From Auanema rhodensis (Eukaryota; Nematoda; Chromadorea; Rhabditida; Rhabditidae), in NCBI GenBank assembly GCA_964057225.1, contig CAXKVF010000093.1, forward strand, positions 78,780 to 142,779: a stretch of DNA of 64,000 bases. Reading direction: 5' to 3'. The notes beneath the pieces are model-generated. The model had not been told where the DNA came from, ran no database searches, and was given only the letters and a program-made list of their open reading frames with translations. Each line of letters opens with the position of its first letter. Position 1 is the first letter of the stretch. Positions 11,922 to 25,077 of the stretch are shown piece by piece. The position numbers and the translations under genes were made by a program.

Positions 11922-12894
11922 GTGCACATCACGTGTACATTTAATTAGCATAAATTAAAGTTCACGTAAATTTCAAAGTCATGGTTACCATGAACCAATA
12001 TCAATAAAAATTTGTTTTTAGACTAATATGGACATGGGGAATCTAATTTTGAAAACCGCATCTCTTTATCTTTCACGTGAAGCGAGTTACATACCAAGTG
12101 CACATCACGTGTACATTTAATTAGCATAAATTAAAGTTCACGTAACTTTCAAAGTCATGGTTACCATGCACCAATATCAATAAAAATTTGTTTTTAGACT
12201 AATATGGACATGGGGAATCTAATTTTGAAAACCGCATCTCTTTATCATTCACGTGAAGCGAGTTACATACCAAGTGCACATCACGTGTACATTTAATTAG
12301 CATAAATTAAAGTTCACGTAAATTTCAAAGTCATGGTTACCATGCACCAATATCAATAAAAATTTGTTTTTAGACTAATATGGACATGGGGAATCTAATT
12401 TTGAAAACCGCATCTCTTTATCTTTCACGTGAAGCGAGTTACATACCAAGTGCACATCACGTGTACATTTAATTAGCATAAATTAAAGTTCACGTAAATT
12501 TGAAAGTCATGGTTACCATGCACCAATGTCAATAAAAATTTGTTTTTAGACTAATATGGACATGGGGAATCTAATTTTGCAAACCGCATCTCTTCATCTT
12601 TCACGTGAAGCGAGTTACATACCAAGTGCACATCACGTGTACATTTAATTAGCATAAATTAAAGTTCACGTAAATTTCAAAGTCATGGTTACCATGCACC
12701 AATATCAATAAAAATTTGTTTTTAGACTAATATGGACATGGGGAATCTAATTTTGAAAACCGCATCTCTTTATCTTTCACGTGAAGCGAGTTACATACCA
12801 AGTGCACATCACGTGCACATTTAATTAGCATAAATTAAAGTTCACGTAAATTTCAAAGTCATGGTTACCATGAACCAATATCAATAAAAATTTG

Positions 12895-15800
12895 TTTTTA
12901 GACTAATATGGACATGGGGAATCTAATTTTGAAAACCGCATCTCTTTATCTTTCACGTGAAGAGAGTTACATACCAAGTGCACATCACGTGTACATTTAA
13001 TTAGCATAAATTAAAGTTCACGTAAATTTCAAAGTCATGGTTACCATGCACCAATATCAATAAAAATTTGTTTTTAGACTAATATGGACATGGGGAATCT
13101 AATTTTGAAAACCACATCTCTTTATCTTTCACGTGAAGCGAGTTACATACCAAGTGCACATCACGTGTACATTTAATTAGCATAAATTAAAGTTCACGTA
13201 AATTTCAAAGTCATGGTTACCATGCACCAATATCAATAAAAATTTGTTTTTAGACTAATATGGACATGGGGAATCTAATTTTGAAAACCGCATCTCTTTA
13301 TCTTTCACGTGAAGCGAGTTACATACCAAGTGCACATCACGTGTACATTTAATTAGCATAAATTAAAGTTCACGTAAATTTCAAAGTCATGGTTACCATG
13401 CACCAATATCAATAAAAATTTGTTTTTAGACTAATATGGACATGGGGAATCTAATTTTGAAAACCGCATCTCTTTATCTTTCACGTGAAGCGAGTTACAT
13501 ACCAAGTGCACATCACGTGTACATTTAATTAGCATTAATTAAAGTTCACGTAAATTTCAAAGTCATGGTTACCATGAACCAATATCAATAAAAATTTGTT
13601 TTTAGACTAATATGGACATGGGGAATCTAATTTTAAAAACCGCATCTCTTTATCTTTCACGTGAAGCGAGTTACATACCAAGTGCACATCACGTGTACAT
13701 TTAATTAGCATAAATTAAAGTTCACGTAACTTTCAAAGTCATGGTTACCATGCACCAATGTCAATAAAAATTTGTTTTTAGACTAATATGGACATGGGGA
13801 ATCTAATTTTGCAAACCGCATCTCTTCATCTTTCACGTGAAGCGAGTTACATACCAAGTGCACATCACGTGTACATTTAATTAGCATTAATTAAAGTTCA
13901 CGTAAATTTCAAAGTCATGGTTACCATGAACCAATATCAATAAAATTTTGTTTTTAGACTAATATGGACATGGGGAATCTAATATTGAAAACCGCATCTC
14001 TTTATCTTTCACGTGAAGCGAGTTACATACCAAGTGCACATCACGTGTACATTTAATTAGCATAAATTAAAGTTCACGTAAATTTCAAAGTCATGGTTAC
14101 CATGAACCAATATCAATAAAAATTTGTTTTTAGACTAATATGGACATGGGGAATCTAATATTGAAAACCGCATCTCTTTATCTTTCACGTGAAGCGAGTT
14201 ACATACCAAGTGCACATCACGTGTACATTTAATTAGCATAAATTAAAGTTCACGTAACTTTCAAAGTCATGGTTACCATGCACCAATATCAATAAAAATT
14301 TGTTTTTAGACTAATATGGACATGGGGAATCTAATTTTGAAAACCGCATCTCTTTATCTTTCACGTGAAGCGAGTTACATACCAAGTGCACATCACGTGT
14401 ACATTTAATTAGCATAAATTAAAGTTCACGTAAATTTCAAAGTCATGGTTACCATGCACCAATATCAATAAAAATTTGTTTTTAGACTAATATGGACATG
14501 GGGAATCTAATTTTGAAAACCCCATCTCTTTATCTTTCACGTGAAGCGAGTTACATACCAAGTGCACATCACGTGTACATTTAATTAGCATAAATTAAAG
14601 TTCACGTAAATTTCAAAGTCATGGTTACCATGCACCAATGTCAATAAAAATTTGTTTTTAGACTAATATGGACATGGGGAATCTAATTTTGCAAACCGCA
14701 TCTCTTCATCTTTCACGTGAAGCGAGTTACATACCAAGTGCACATCACGTGTACATTCAATTAGCATAAATTAAAGTTCACGTAAATTTCAAAGTCATGG
14801 TTACCATGCACCAATATCAATAAAAATTTGTTTTTAGACTAATATGGACATGAGGAATCTAATTTTGAAAACCGCATCTCTTTATCTTTCACGTGAAGCG
14901 AGTTACATACCAAGTGCACATCACGTGTACATTTAATTAGCATAAATTAAAGTTCACGTAAATTTCAAAGTCATGGTTACCATGCACCAATATCAATAAA
15001 AATTTGTTTTTAGACTAATATGGACATGGGGAATCTAATTTTGAAAACCGCATCTCTTTATCTTTCACGTGAAGCGAGTTACATACCAAGTGCACATCAC
15101 GTGTACATTTAATTAGCATAAATTAAAGTTCACGTAAATTTCAAAGTCATGGTTACCATGCACCAATGTCAATAAAAATTTGTTTTTAGACTAATATGGA
15201 CATGGGGAATCTAATTTTGCAAACCGCATCTCTTCATCTTTCACGTGAAGCGAGTTACATACCAAGTGCACATCACGTGTACATTCAATTAGCATAAATT
15301 AAAGTTCACGTAAATTTCAAAGTCATGGTTACCATGCACCAATATCAATAAAAATTTGTTTTTAGACTAATATGGACATGAGGAATCTAATTTTGAAAAC
15401 CGCATCTCTTTATCTTTCACGTGAAGCGAGTTACATACCAAGTGCACATCACGTGTACATTTAATTAGCATAAATTAAAGTTCACGTAAATTTCAAAGTC
15501 ATGGTTACCATGCACCAATATCAATAAAAATTTGTTTTTAGACTAATATGGACATGGGGAATCTAATTTTGAAAACCGCATCTCTTTATCTTTCACGTGA
15601 AGCGAGTTACATACCAAGTGCACATCACGTGTACATTTAATTAGCATAAATTAAAGTTCACGTAAATTTCAAAGTCATGGTTACCATGCACCAATATCAA
15701 TAAAAATTTGTTTTTAGACTAATATGGACATGGGGAATCTAATTTTGAAAACCGCATCTCTTTATCTTTCACGTGAAGCGAGTTACATACCAAGTGCACA

Positions 15801-17345
15801 TCACGTGTACATTTAATTAGCATTAATTAAAGTTCACGTAAATTCCAAAGTCATGGTTACCATGAACCAATATCAATAAAAATTTGTTTTTAGACTAATA
15901 TGGACATGGGAAATCTAATTTTGAAAACCGCATCTCTTTATCTTTCACGTGAAGCGAGTTACATATCAAGTGCACATCACGTGTACATTTAATTAACATA
16001 AATTAAAGTTCACGTAAATTTCAAAGTCATGGTTACCATGAACCAATATCAATAAAAATTTGTTTTTAGACTAATATGGACATGGGGAATCTAATTTTGA
16101 AAACCGCATCTCTTTATCTTTCACGTGAAGCGAGTTACATACCAAGTGCACATCACGTGTACATTTAATTAGCATAAATTAAAGTTCACGTAAATTTCAA
16201 AGTCATGGTTACCATGCACCAATATCAATAAAAATTTGTTTTTAGACTAATATGGACATGGGGAATCTAATTTTGAAAACCGCATCTCTTCATCTTTCAC
16301 GTGAAGCGAGTTACATACCAAGTGCACATCACGTGTACATTTAATTAGCATAAATTAAAGTTCACGTAAATTTCAAAGTCATGGTTACCATGCACCAATA
16401 TCAATAAAAATTTGTTTTTAGACTAATATGGACATGGGGAATCTAATTTTGAAAACCGCATCTCTTTATCTTTCACGTGAAGCGAGTTACATACCAAGTG
16501 CACATCACGTGTACATTTAATTAGCATAAATTAAAGTTCACGTAAATTTCAAAGTCATGGTTACCATGAACCAATATCAATAAAAATTTGTTTTTAGACT
16601 AATATGGACATGGGGAATCTAATTTTGAAAACCGCATCTCTTATCTTTCACGTGAAGCGAGTTACATACCAAGTGCACATCACGTGTACATTTAATTAGC
16701 ATAAATTAAAGTTCACGTAAATTTCAAAGTCATGGTTACCATGCACCAATATCAATAAAAATTTGTTTTTAGACTAATATGGACATGGGGAATCTAATTT
16801 TGAAAACCGCATCTCTTTATCTTTCACGTGAAGCGAGTTACATACCAAGTGCACATCACGTGTACATTTAATTAGCATAAATTAAAGTTCACGTAAATTT
16901 CAAAGTCATGGTTACCATGAACCAATATCAATAAAAATTTGTTTTTAGACTAATATGGACATGGGGAATCTAATATTGAAAACCGCATCTCTTTATCTTT
17001 CACGTGAAGCGAGTTACATACCAAGTGCACATCACGTGTACATTTAATTAGCATAAATTAAAGTTCACGTAACTTTCAAAGTCATGGTTACCATGCACCA
17101 ATATCAATAAAAATTTGTTTTTAGACTAATATGGACATGGGGAATCTAATTTTGAAAACCGCATCTCTTTATCTTTCACGTGAAGCGAGTTACATACCAA
17201 GTGCACATCACGTGTACATTTAATTAGCATAAATTAAAGTTCACGTAAATTTCAAAGTCATGGTTACCATGAACCAATATCAATAAAAATTTGTTTTTAG
17301 ACTAATATGGACATGGGGAATCTAATTTTGAAAACCGCATCTCTT
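12895..17345 (+). repeat. Long-range duplication, rearranged continuation, left copy
   Basis: The order of rare monomers continues to match the right copy but with whole-monomer gains and losses. Shared landmarks include GAGAGTTAC at 12,961, ACCACATC at about 13,111, 133A at about 13,634, the pairs 82G+134C followed by ATTCAATT+GAGGAATC at 14.6-15.4 kb, the run ATTCC then GGGAAATC then AATTAACA at 15.8-16.0 kb, and the one-base deletion CTCTTATC at about 16,640. By about 15.16 kb the offset is +46,514, which is seven extra monomers minus nine single bases in the right copy. The correspondence fades after about 17.3 kb. Confidence 0.82.
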
Positions 17346-20300
17346 ATCTTTCACGTGAAGCGAGTTACATACCAAGTGCACATCACGTGTACATTTAATT
17401 AGCATAAATTAAAGTTCACGTAAATTTCAAAGTCATGGTTACCATGCACCAATATCAATAAAAATTTGTTTTTAGACTAATATGGACATGGGGAATCTAA
17501 TTTTGAAAACCGCATCTCTTTATCTTTCACGTGAAGCGAGTTACATACCAAGTGCACATCACGTGTACATTTAATTAGCATAAATTAAAGTTCACGTAAA
17601 TTTCAAAGTCATGGTTACCATGAACCAATATCAATAAAAATTTGTTTTTAGACTAATATGGACATGGGGAATCTAATATTGAAAACCGCATCTCTTTATC
17701 TTTCACGTGAAGCGAGTTACATACCAAGTGCACATCACGTGTACATTTAATTAGCATAAATTAAAGTTCACGTAACTTTCAAAGTCATGGTTACCATGCA
17801 CCAATATCAATAAAAATTTGTTTTTAGACTAATATGGACATGGGGAATCTAATTTTGAAAACCGCATCTCTTTATCTTTCACGTGAAGCGAGTTACATAC
17901 CAAGTGCACATCACGTGTACATTTAATTAGCATAAATTAAAGTTCACGTAAATTTCAAAGTCATGGTTACCATGCACCAATATCAATAAAAATTTGTTTT
18001 TAGACTAATATGGACATGGGGAATCTAATTTTGAAAACCGCATCTCTTTATCTTTCACGTGAAGCGAGTTACATACCAAGTGCACATCACGTGTACATTT
18101 AATTAGCATAAATTAAAGTTCACGTAAATTTCAAAGTCATGGTTACCATGAACCAATATCAATAAAAATTTGTTTTTAGACTAATATGGACATGGGGAAT
18201 CTAATTTTGAAAACCGCATCTCTTTATCTTTCACGTGAAGCGAGTTACATACCAAGTGCACATCACGTGTACATTTAATTAGCATAAATTAAAGTTCACG
18301 TAAATTTCAAAGTCATGGTTACCATGCACCAATATCAATAAAAATTTGTTTTTAGACTAATATGGACATGGGGAATCTAATTTTGAAAACCGCATCTCTT
18401 TATCTTTCACGTGAAGCGAGTTACATACCAAGTGCACATCACGTGTACATTTAATTAGCATAAATTAAAGTTCACGTAAATTTCAAAGTCATGGTTACCA
18501 TGCACCAATATCAATAAAAATTTGTTTTTAGACTAATATGGACATGGGGAATCTAATTTTGCAAACCGCATCTTTTCATCTTTCACGTGAAGCGAGTTAC
18601 ATACCAAGTGCACATCACGTGTACATTTAATTAGCATTAATTAAAGTTCACGTAAATTTCAAAGTCATGGTTACCATGAACCAATATCAATAAAAATTTG
18701 TTTTTAGACTAATATGGACATGGGGAATCTAATTTTGAAAACCGCATCTCTTTATCTTTCACGTGAAGCGAGTTACATACCAAGTGCACATCACGTGTAC
18801 ATTTAATTAGCATAAATTAAAGTTCACGTAACTTTCAAAGTCATGGTTACCATGCACCAATGTCAATAAAAATTTGTTTTTAGACTAATATGGACATGGG
18901 GAATCTAATTTTGCAAACCGCATCTCTTCATCTTTCACGTGAAGCGAGTTACATACCAAGTGCACATCACGTGTACATTTAATTAGCATTAATTAAAGTT
19001 CACGTAAATTTCAAAGTCATGGTTACCATGAACCAATATCAATAAAATTTTGTTTTTAGACTAATATGGACATGGGGAATCTAATATTGAAAACCGCATC
19101 TCTTTATCTTTCACGTGAAGCGAGTTACATACCAAGTGCACATCACGTGTACATTTAATTAGCATAAATTAAAGTTCACGTAAATTTCAAAGTCATGGTT
19201 ACCATGCACCAATATCAATAAAATTTTGTTTTTAGACTAATATGGACATGGGGAATCTAATTTTGCAAACCGCATCTCTTCATCTTTCACGTGAAGCGAG
19301 TTACATACCAAGTGCACATCACGTGTACATTTAATTAGCATTAATTAAAGTTCACGTAAATTTCAAAGTCATGGTTACCATGAACCAATATCAATAAAAA
19401 TTTGTTTTTAGACTAATATGGACATGGGGAATCTAATTTTGAAAACCGCATCTCTTTATCTTTCACGTGAAGCGAGTTACATACCAAGTGCACATCACGT
19501 GTACATTTAATTAGCATAAATTAAAGTTCACGTAACTTTCAAAGTCATGGTTACCATGCACCAATATCAATAAAAATTTGTTTTTAGACTAATATGGACA
19601 TGGGGAATCTAATTTTGAAAACCGCATCTCTTTATCTTTCACGTGAAGCGAGTTACATACCAAGAGCACATCACGTGTACATTTAATTAGCATAAATTAA
19701 AGTTCACGTAACTTTCAAAGTCATGGTTACCATGCACCAATATCAATAAAAATTTGTTTTTAGACTAATATGGACATGGGGAATCTAATTTTGAAAACCG
19801 CATCTCTTTATCTTTCACGTGAAGCGAGTTACATACCAAGTGCACATCACGTGTACATTTAATTAGCATAAATTAAAGTTCACGTAAATTTCAAAGTCAT
19901 GGTTACCATGCACCAATATCAATAAAAATTTGTTTTTAGACTAATATGGACATGGGGAATCTAATTTTGAAAACCGCATCTCTTTATCTTTCACGTGAAG
20001 CGAGTTACATACCAAGTGCACATCACGTGTACATTTAATTAGCATAAATTAAAGTTCACGTAAATTTCAAAGTCATGGTTACCATGAACCAATATCAATA
20101 AAAATTTGTTTTTAGACTAATATGGACATGGGGAATCTAATTTTGAAAACCGCATCTCTTTATCTTTCACGTGAAGCGAGTTACATACCAAGTGCACATC
20201 ACGTGTACATTTAATTAGCATAAATTAAAGTTCACGTAAATTTCAAAGTCATGGTTACCATGCACCAATATCAATAAAAATTTGTTTTTAGACTAATATG

Positions 20301-21068
20301 GACATGGGGAATCTAATTTTGAAAACCGCATCTCTTTATCTTTCACGTGAAGCGAGTTACATACCAAGTGCACATCACGTGTACATTTAATTAGCATAAA
20401 TTAAAGTTCACGTAAATTTCAAAGTCATGGTTACCATGCACCAATATCAATAAAAATTTGTTTTTAGACTAATATGGACATGGGGAATCTAATTTTGCAA
20501 ACCGCATCTCTTCATCTTTCACGTGAAGCGAGTTACATACCAAGTGCACATCACGTGTACATTTAATTAGCATAAATTAAAGTTCACGTAAATTTCAAAG
20601 TCATGGTTACCATGCACCAATATCAATAAAAATTTGTTTTTAAACTAATATGGACATGGGGAATCTAATTTTGAAAACCGCATCTCTTTATCTTTCACGT
20701 GAAGCGAGTTACATACCAAGTGCACATCACGTGTACATTTAATTAGCATAAATTAAAGTTCACGTAAATTTCAAAGTCATGGTTACCATGCACCAATATG
20801 AATAAAAATTTGTTTTTAGACTAATATGGACATGGGGAATCTAATTTTGAAAACCGCATCTCCTTATCTTTCACGTGAAGCGAGTTACATACCAAGTGCA
20901 CATCACGTGTACATTTAATTAGCATAAATTAAAGTTCACGTAAATTTCAAAGTCATGGTTACCATGCACCAATATCAATAAAAATTTGTTTTTAGACTAA
21001 TATGGACATGGGGAATCTAATTTTGAAAACCGCATCTCTTTATCTTTCACGTGAAGCGAGTTACATAC

Positions 21069-21163
21069 CAAGTACACATCACGTGTACATTTAATTAGCA
21101 TTAATTAAAGAATTAAAGTGAAAACCGCATCTCTTTATCTTTCACGTGAAGCGAGTTACATAC
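21069..21163 (+). repeat. Truncated 95-bp monomer, copy 1
   Basis: An internal 81-bp deletion removes the CATGG dyad, the variable base 75 and the A/T tracts. The junction reads TTAAAGAATTAAAGTGAAAACC, written here only as the two sides joined at about 21,110-21,122, and includes a short repeat of AATTAAAG. This copy also carries a rare substitution giving AGTACACATC at its start. It has 34T upstream of the junction. The AATTAAAG microhomology suggests slippage or end-joining at the short repeat. Confidence 0.93.
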
Positions 21164-23257
21164 CAAGTGCACATCACGTGTACATTTAATTAGCATTAAT
21201 TAAAGTTCACGTAAATTTAAAAGTCATGGTTACCATGAACCAATATCAATAAAAATTTGTTTTTAGACTAATATGGACATGGGGAATCTAATTTTGAAAA
21301 CCGCATCTCTTTATCTTTCACGTGAAGCGAGTTACATACCAAGTGCACATCACGTGTACATTTAATTAGCATAAATTAAAGTTCACGTAAATTTCAAAGT
21401 CATGGTTACCATGCACCAATATCAATAAAAATTTGTTTTTAGACTAATATGGACATGGGGAATCTAATTTTGAAAACCGCATCTCCTTATCTTTCACGTG
21501 AAGCGAGTTACATACCAAGTGCACATCACGTGTACATTTAATTAGCATAAATTAAAGTTCACGTAAATTTCAAAGTCATGGTTACCATGCACCAATATCA
21601 ATAAAAATTTGTTTTTAGACTAATATGGACATGGGGAATCTAATTTTGAAAACCGCATCTCTTTATCTTTCACGTGAAGCGAGTTACATACCAAGTGCAC
21701 ATCACGTGTACATTTAATTAGCATTAATTAAAGTTCACGTAAATTTAAAAGTCATGGTTACCATGAACCAATATCAATAAAAATTTGTTTTTAGACTAAT
21801 ATGGACATGGGGAATCTAATTTTGAAAACCGCATCTCTTTATCTTTCACGTGAAGCGAGTTACATACCAAGTGCACATCACGTGTACATTTAATTAGCAT
21901 AAATTAAAGTTCACGTAAATTTCAAAGTCATGGTTACCATGCACCAATATCAATAAAAATTTGTTTTTAGACTAATATGGACATGGGGAATCTAATTTTG
22001 AAAACCGCATCTCTTTATCTTTCACGTGAAGCGAGTTACATACTAAGTGCACATCACGTGTACATTTAATTAGCATAAATTAAAGTTCACGTAAATTTCA
22101 AAGTCATGGTTACCATGAACCAATATCAATAAAAATTTGTTTTTAGACTAATATGGACATGGGGAATCTAATTTTGAAAACCGCATCTCTTTATCTTTCA
22201 CGTGAAGCGAGTTACATACCAAGTGCACATCACGTGTACATTTAATTAGCATAAATTAAAGTTCACGTAAATTTCAAAGTCATGGTTACCATGAACCAAT
22301 ATCAATAAAAATTTGTTTTTAGACTAATATGGACATGGGGAATCTAATATTGAAAACCGAATCTCTTTATCTTTCACGTGAAGCGAGTTACATACCAAGT
22401 GCACATCACGTGTACATTTAATTAGCATAAATTAAAGTTCACGTAACTTTCAAAGTCATGGTTACCATGCACCAATATCAATAAAAATTTGTTTTTAGAC
22501 TAATATGGACATGGGGAATCTAATTTTGAAAACCGCATCTCTTTATCTTTCACGTGAAGCGAGTTACATACCAAGTGCACATCACGTGTACATTTAATTA
22601 GCATAAATTAAAGTTCACGTAAATTTCAAAGTCATGGTTACCATGCACCAATATCAATAAAAATTTGTTTTTAGACTAATATGGACATGGGGAATCTAAT
22701 TTTGAAAACCGCATCTCTTTATCTTTCACGTGAAGCGAGTTACATACCAAGTGCACATCACGTGTACATTTAATTAGCATAAATTAAAGTTCACGTAAAT
22801 TTCAAAGTCATGGTTACCATGCACCAATATCAATAAAAATTTGTTTTTAGACTAATATGGACATGGGGAATCTAATTTTGAAAACCGCATCTCTTTATCT
22901 TTCACGTGAAGCGAGTTACATACCAAGTGCACATCACGTGTACATTTAATTAGCATAAATTAAAGTTCACGTAAATTTCAAAGTCATGGTTACCATGCAC
23001 CAATATCAATAAAAATTTGTTTTTAGACTAATATGGACATGGGGAATCTAATTTTGAAAACCGCATCTCTTTATCTTTCACGTGAAGCGAGTTACATACC
23101 AAGTGCACATCACGTGTACATTTAATTAGCATAAATTAAAGTTCACGTAAATTTCAAAGTCATGGTTACCATGCACCAATATCAATAAAAATTTGTTTTT
23201 AGACTAATATGGACATGGGGAATCTAATTTTGAAAACCGCATCTCTTCATCTTTCAC

Positions 23258-23299
23258 GTGAAGCGAGTTACATACCAAGTGAAGCGAGTTACATACCAA
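23258..23299 (+). repeat. 21-bp direct duplication, marker 7
   Basis: First marker after the long gap; next is seven monomers on. Followed by two 75C monomers, then 75A and 34T, unlike the usual 75C, 75A, 34T. Confidence 0.97.
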
Positions 23300-24510
23300 G
23301 TGCACATCACGTGTACATTTAATTAGCATAAATTAAAGTTCACGTAAATTTCAAAGTCATGGTTACCATGCACCAATATCAATAAAAATTTGTTTTTAGA
23401 CTAATATGGACATGGGGAATCTAATTTTGAAAACCGCATCTCTTTATCTTTCACGTGAAGCGAGTTACATACCAAGTGCACATCACGTGTACATTTAATT
23501 AGCATAAATTAAAGTTCACGTAAATTTCAAAGTCATGGTTACCATGCACCAATATCAATAAAAATTTGTTTTTAGACTAATATGGACATGGGGAATCTAA
23601 TTTTGAAAACCGCATCTCTTTATCTTTCACGTGAAGCGAGTTACATACCAAGTGCACATCACGTGTACATTTAATTAGCATAAATTAAAGTTCACGTAAA
23701 TTTCAAAGTCATGGTTACCATGAACCAATATCAATAAAAATTTGTTTTTAGACTAATATGGACATGGGGAATCTAATTTTGAAAACCGCATCTCTTTATC
23801 TTTCACGTGAAGCGAGTTACATACCAAGTGCACATCACGTGTACATTTAATTAGCATTAATTAAAGTTCACGTAAATTTCAAAGTCATGGTTACCATGAA
23901 CCAATATCAATAAAAATTTGTTTTTAGACTAATATGGACATGGGGAATCTAATTTTGAAAACCGCATCTCTTTATCTTTCACGTGAAGCGAGTTACATAC
24001 CAAGTGCACATCACGTGTACATTTAATTAGCATAAATTAAAGTTCACGTAAATTTCAAAGTCATGGTTACCATGAACCAATATCAATAAAAATTTGTTTT
24101 TAGACTAATATGGACATGGGGAATCTAATTTTGAAAACCGCATCTCTTTATCTTTCACGTGAAGCGAGTTACATACCAAGTGCACATCACGTGTACATTT
24201 AATTAGCATAAATTAAAGTTCACGTAAATTTCAAAGTCATGGTTACCATGCACCAATATCAATAAAAATTTGTTTTTAGACTAATATGGACATGGGGAAT
24301 CTAATTTTGAAAACCGCATCTCTTTATCTTTCACGTGAAGCGAGTTACATACCAAGTGCACATCACGTGTACATTTAATTAGCATAAATTAAAGTTCACG
24401 TAAATTTCAAAGTCATGGTTACCATGCACCAATATCAATAAAAATTTGTTTTTAGACTAATATGGACATGGGGAATCTAATTTTGAAAACCGCATCTCTT
24501 CATCTTTCAC

Positions 24511-24552
24511 GTGAAGCGAGTTACATACCAAGTGAAGCGAGTTACATACCAA
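24511..24552 (+). repeat. 21-bp direct duplication, marker 8
   Basis: Lies in the left 4,889-bp unit close to its right end. Next marker is 31 monomers on, one of them the truncated 95-bp unit. Confidence 0.97.
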
Positions 24553-25077
24553 GTGCACATCACGTGTACATTTAATTAGCATAAATTAAAGTTCACGTAA
24601 ATTTCAAAGTCATGGTTACCATGCACCAATATCAATAAAAATTTGTTTTTAGACTAATATGGACATGGGGAATCTAATTTTGAAAACCGCATCTCTTTAT
24701 CTTTCACGTGAAGCGAGTTACATACCAAGTGCACATCACGTGTACATTTAATTAGCATAAATTAAAGTTCACGTAAATTTCAAAGTCATGGTTACCATGA
24801 ACCAATATCAATAAAAATTTGTTTTTAGACTAATATGGACATGGGGAATCTAATTTTGAAAACCGCATCTCTTTATCTTTCACGTGAAGCGAGTTACATA
24901 CCAAGTGCACATCACGTGTACATTTAATTAGCATTAATTAAAGTTCACGTAAATTTCAAAGTCATGGTTACCATGAACCAATATCAATAAAAATTTGTTT
25001 TTAGACTAATATGGACATGGGGAATCTAATTTTGAAAACCGCATCTCTTTATCTTTCACGTGAAGCGAGTTACATAC

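Larger units (their letters stand above)
10293..12446 (+). repeat. 12-monomer module, copy 1 (2,154 bp)
   Basis: Haplotype order: 75A, 75C, 75C+155A, 75C, 149C with 21-bp insertion, 75C, 75A, 75C, 149C with insertion, 75A, 52C+153A, 75C. Length is 12 x 176 plus two 21-bp insertions. In this copy the second inserted monomer has a GAGAACC variant near 11,856, shared only with copy 4. The next monomer diverges (56G with 82G and 134C). Confidence 0.88.
5302..12894 (+). repeat. Long-range duplication, block b, left copy
   Basis: Matches 50,593 to about 58,185 at +45,291 without any length change. All five 21-bp insertions map exactly (6,006, 7,259, 8,688, 11,173 and 11,898 to 51,297, 52,550, 53,979, 56,464 and 57,189). 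Rare substitutions also map, such as ACTTAT near 7,735, CATCAAGTG near 7,809, 82G near 12,528 and CACGTGCAC near 12,811. Private differences noticed here: 6,516, 8,491 and 8,835. Confidence 0.93.
11922..23257 (+). repeat. Array segment without 21-bp insertions, enriched in 134C/82G/130A monomers
   Basis: For 11.3 kb no 197-bp monomer occurs, the longest such gap in the window. 134C (GCAAACC) monomers occur near 12,580, 13,811, 14,691, 15,219, 18,562, 18,914, 19,265 and 20,498. Many also carry 82G, and ATTCAATT plus GAGGAATC monomers appear only here and in the matching part after 57.2 kb. Two one-base deletions (CTCTTATC, about 16,640 and 17,343) are here. This is a separate haplotype domain of the same satellite. 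Confidence 0.8.
20189..25077 (+). repeat. 4,889-bp tandem duplication, left unit (28 monomers)
   Basis: The sequence starting at 20,189 recurs at 25,078. Shared landmarks: 134C+149C near 20,498 and 25,387; 103A near 20,643 and 25,532; 84G+147C in the next copy; and the 95-bp truncated monomer at 21,069 and 25,958. The monomer just upstream differs (34A at 20,013, 34T at 24,902), so the left edge lies near 20.2 kb. The unit contains two 21-bp insertions (23,276 and 24,529) and one truncated monomer: 27 x 176 + 95 + 42 = 4,889. Confidence 0.87.

Noticed and set aside
16621-17350. CTCTTATC one-base deletions as sequencing error
   Set aside because: The same deletion recurs at about 16,640 and 17,343 and in the matching right-hand region (about 63,151 and 63,501), so it is an inherited variant.
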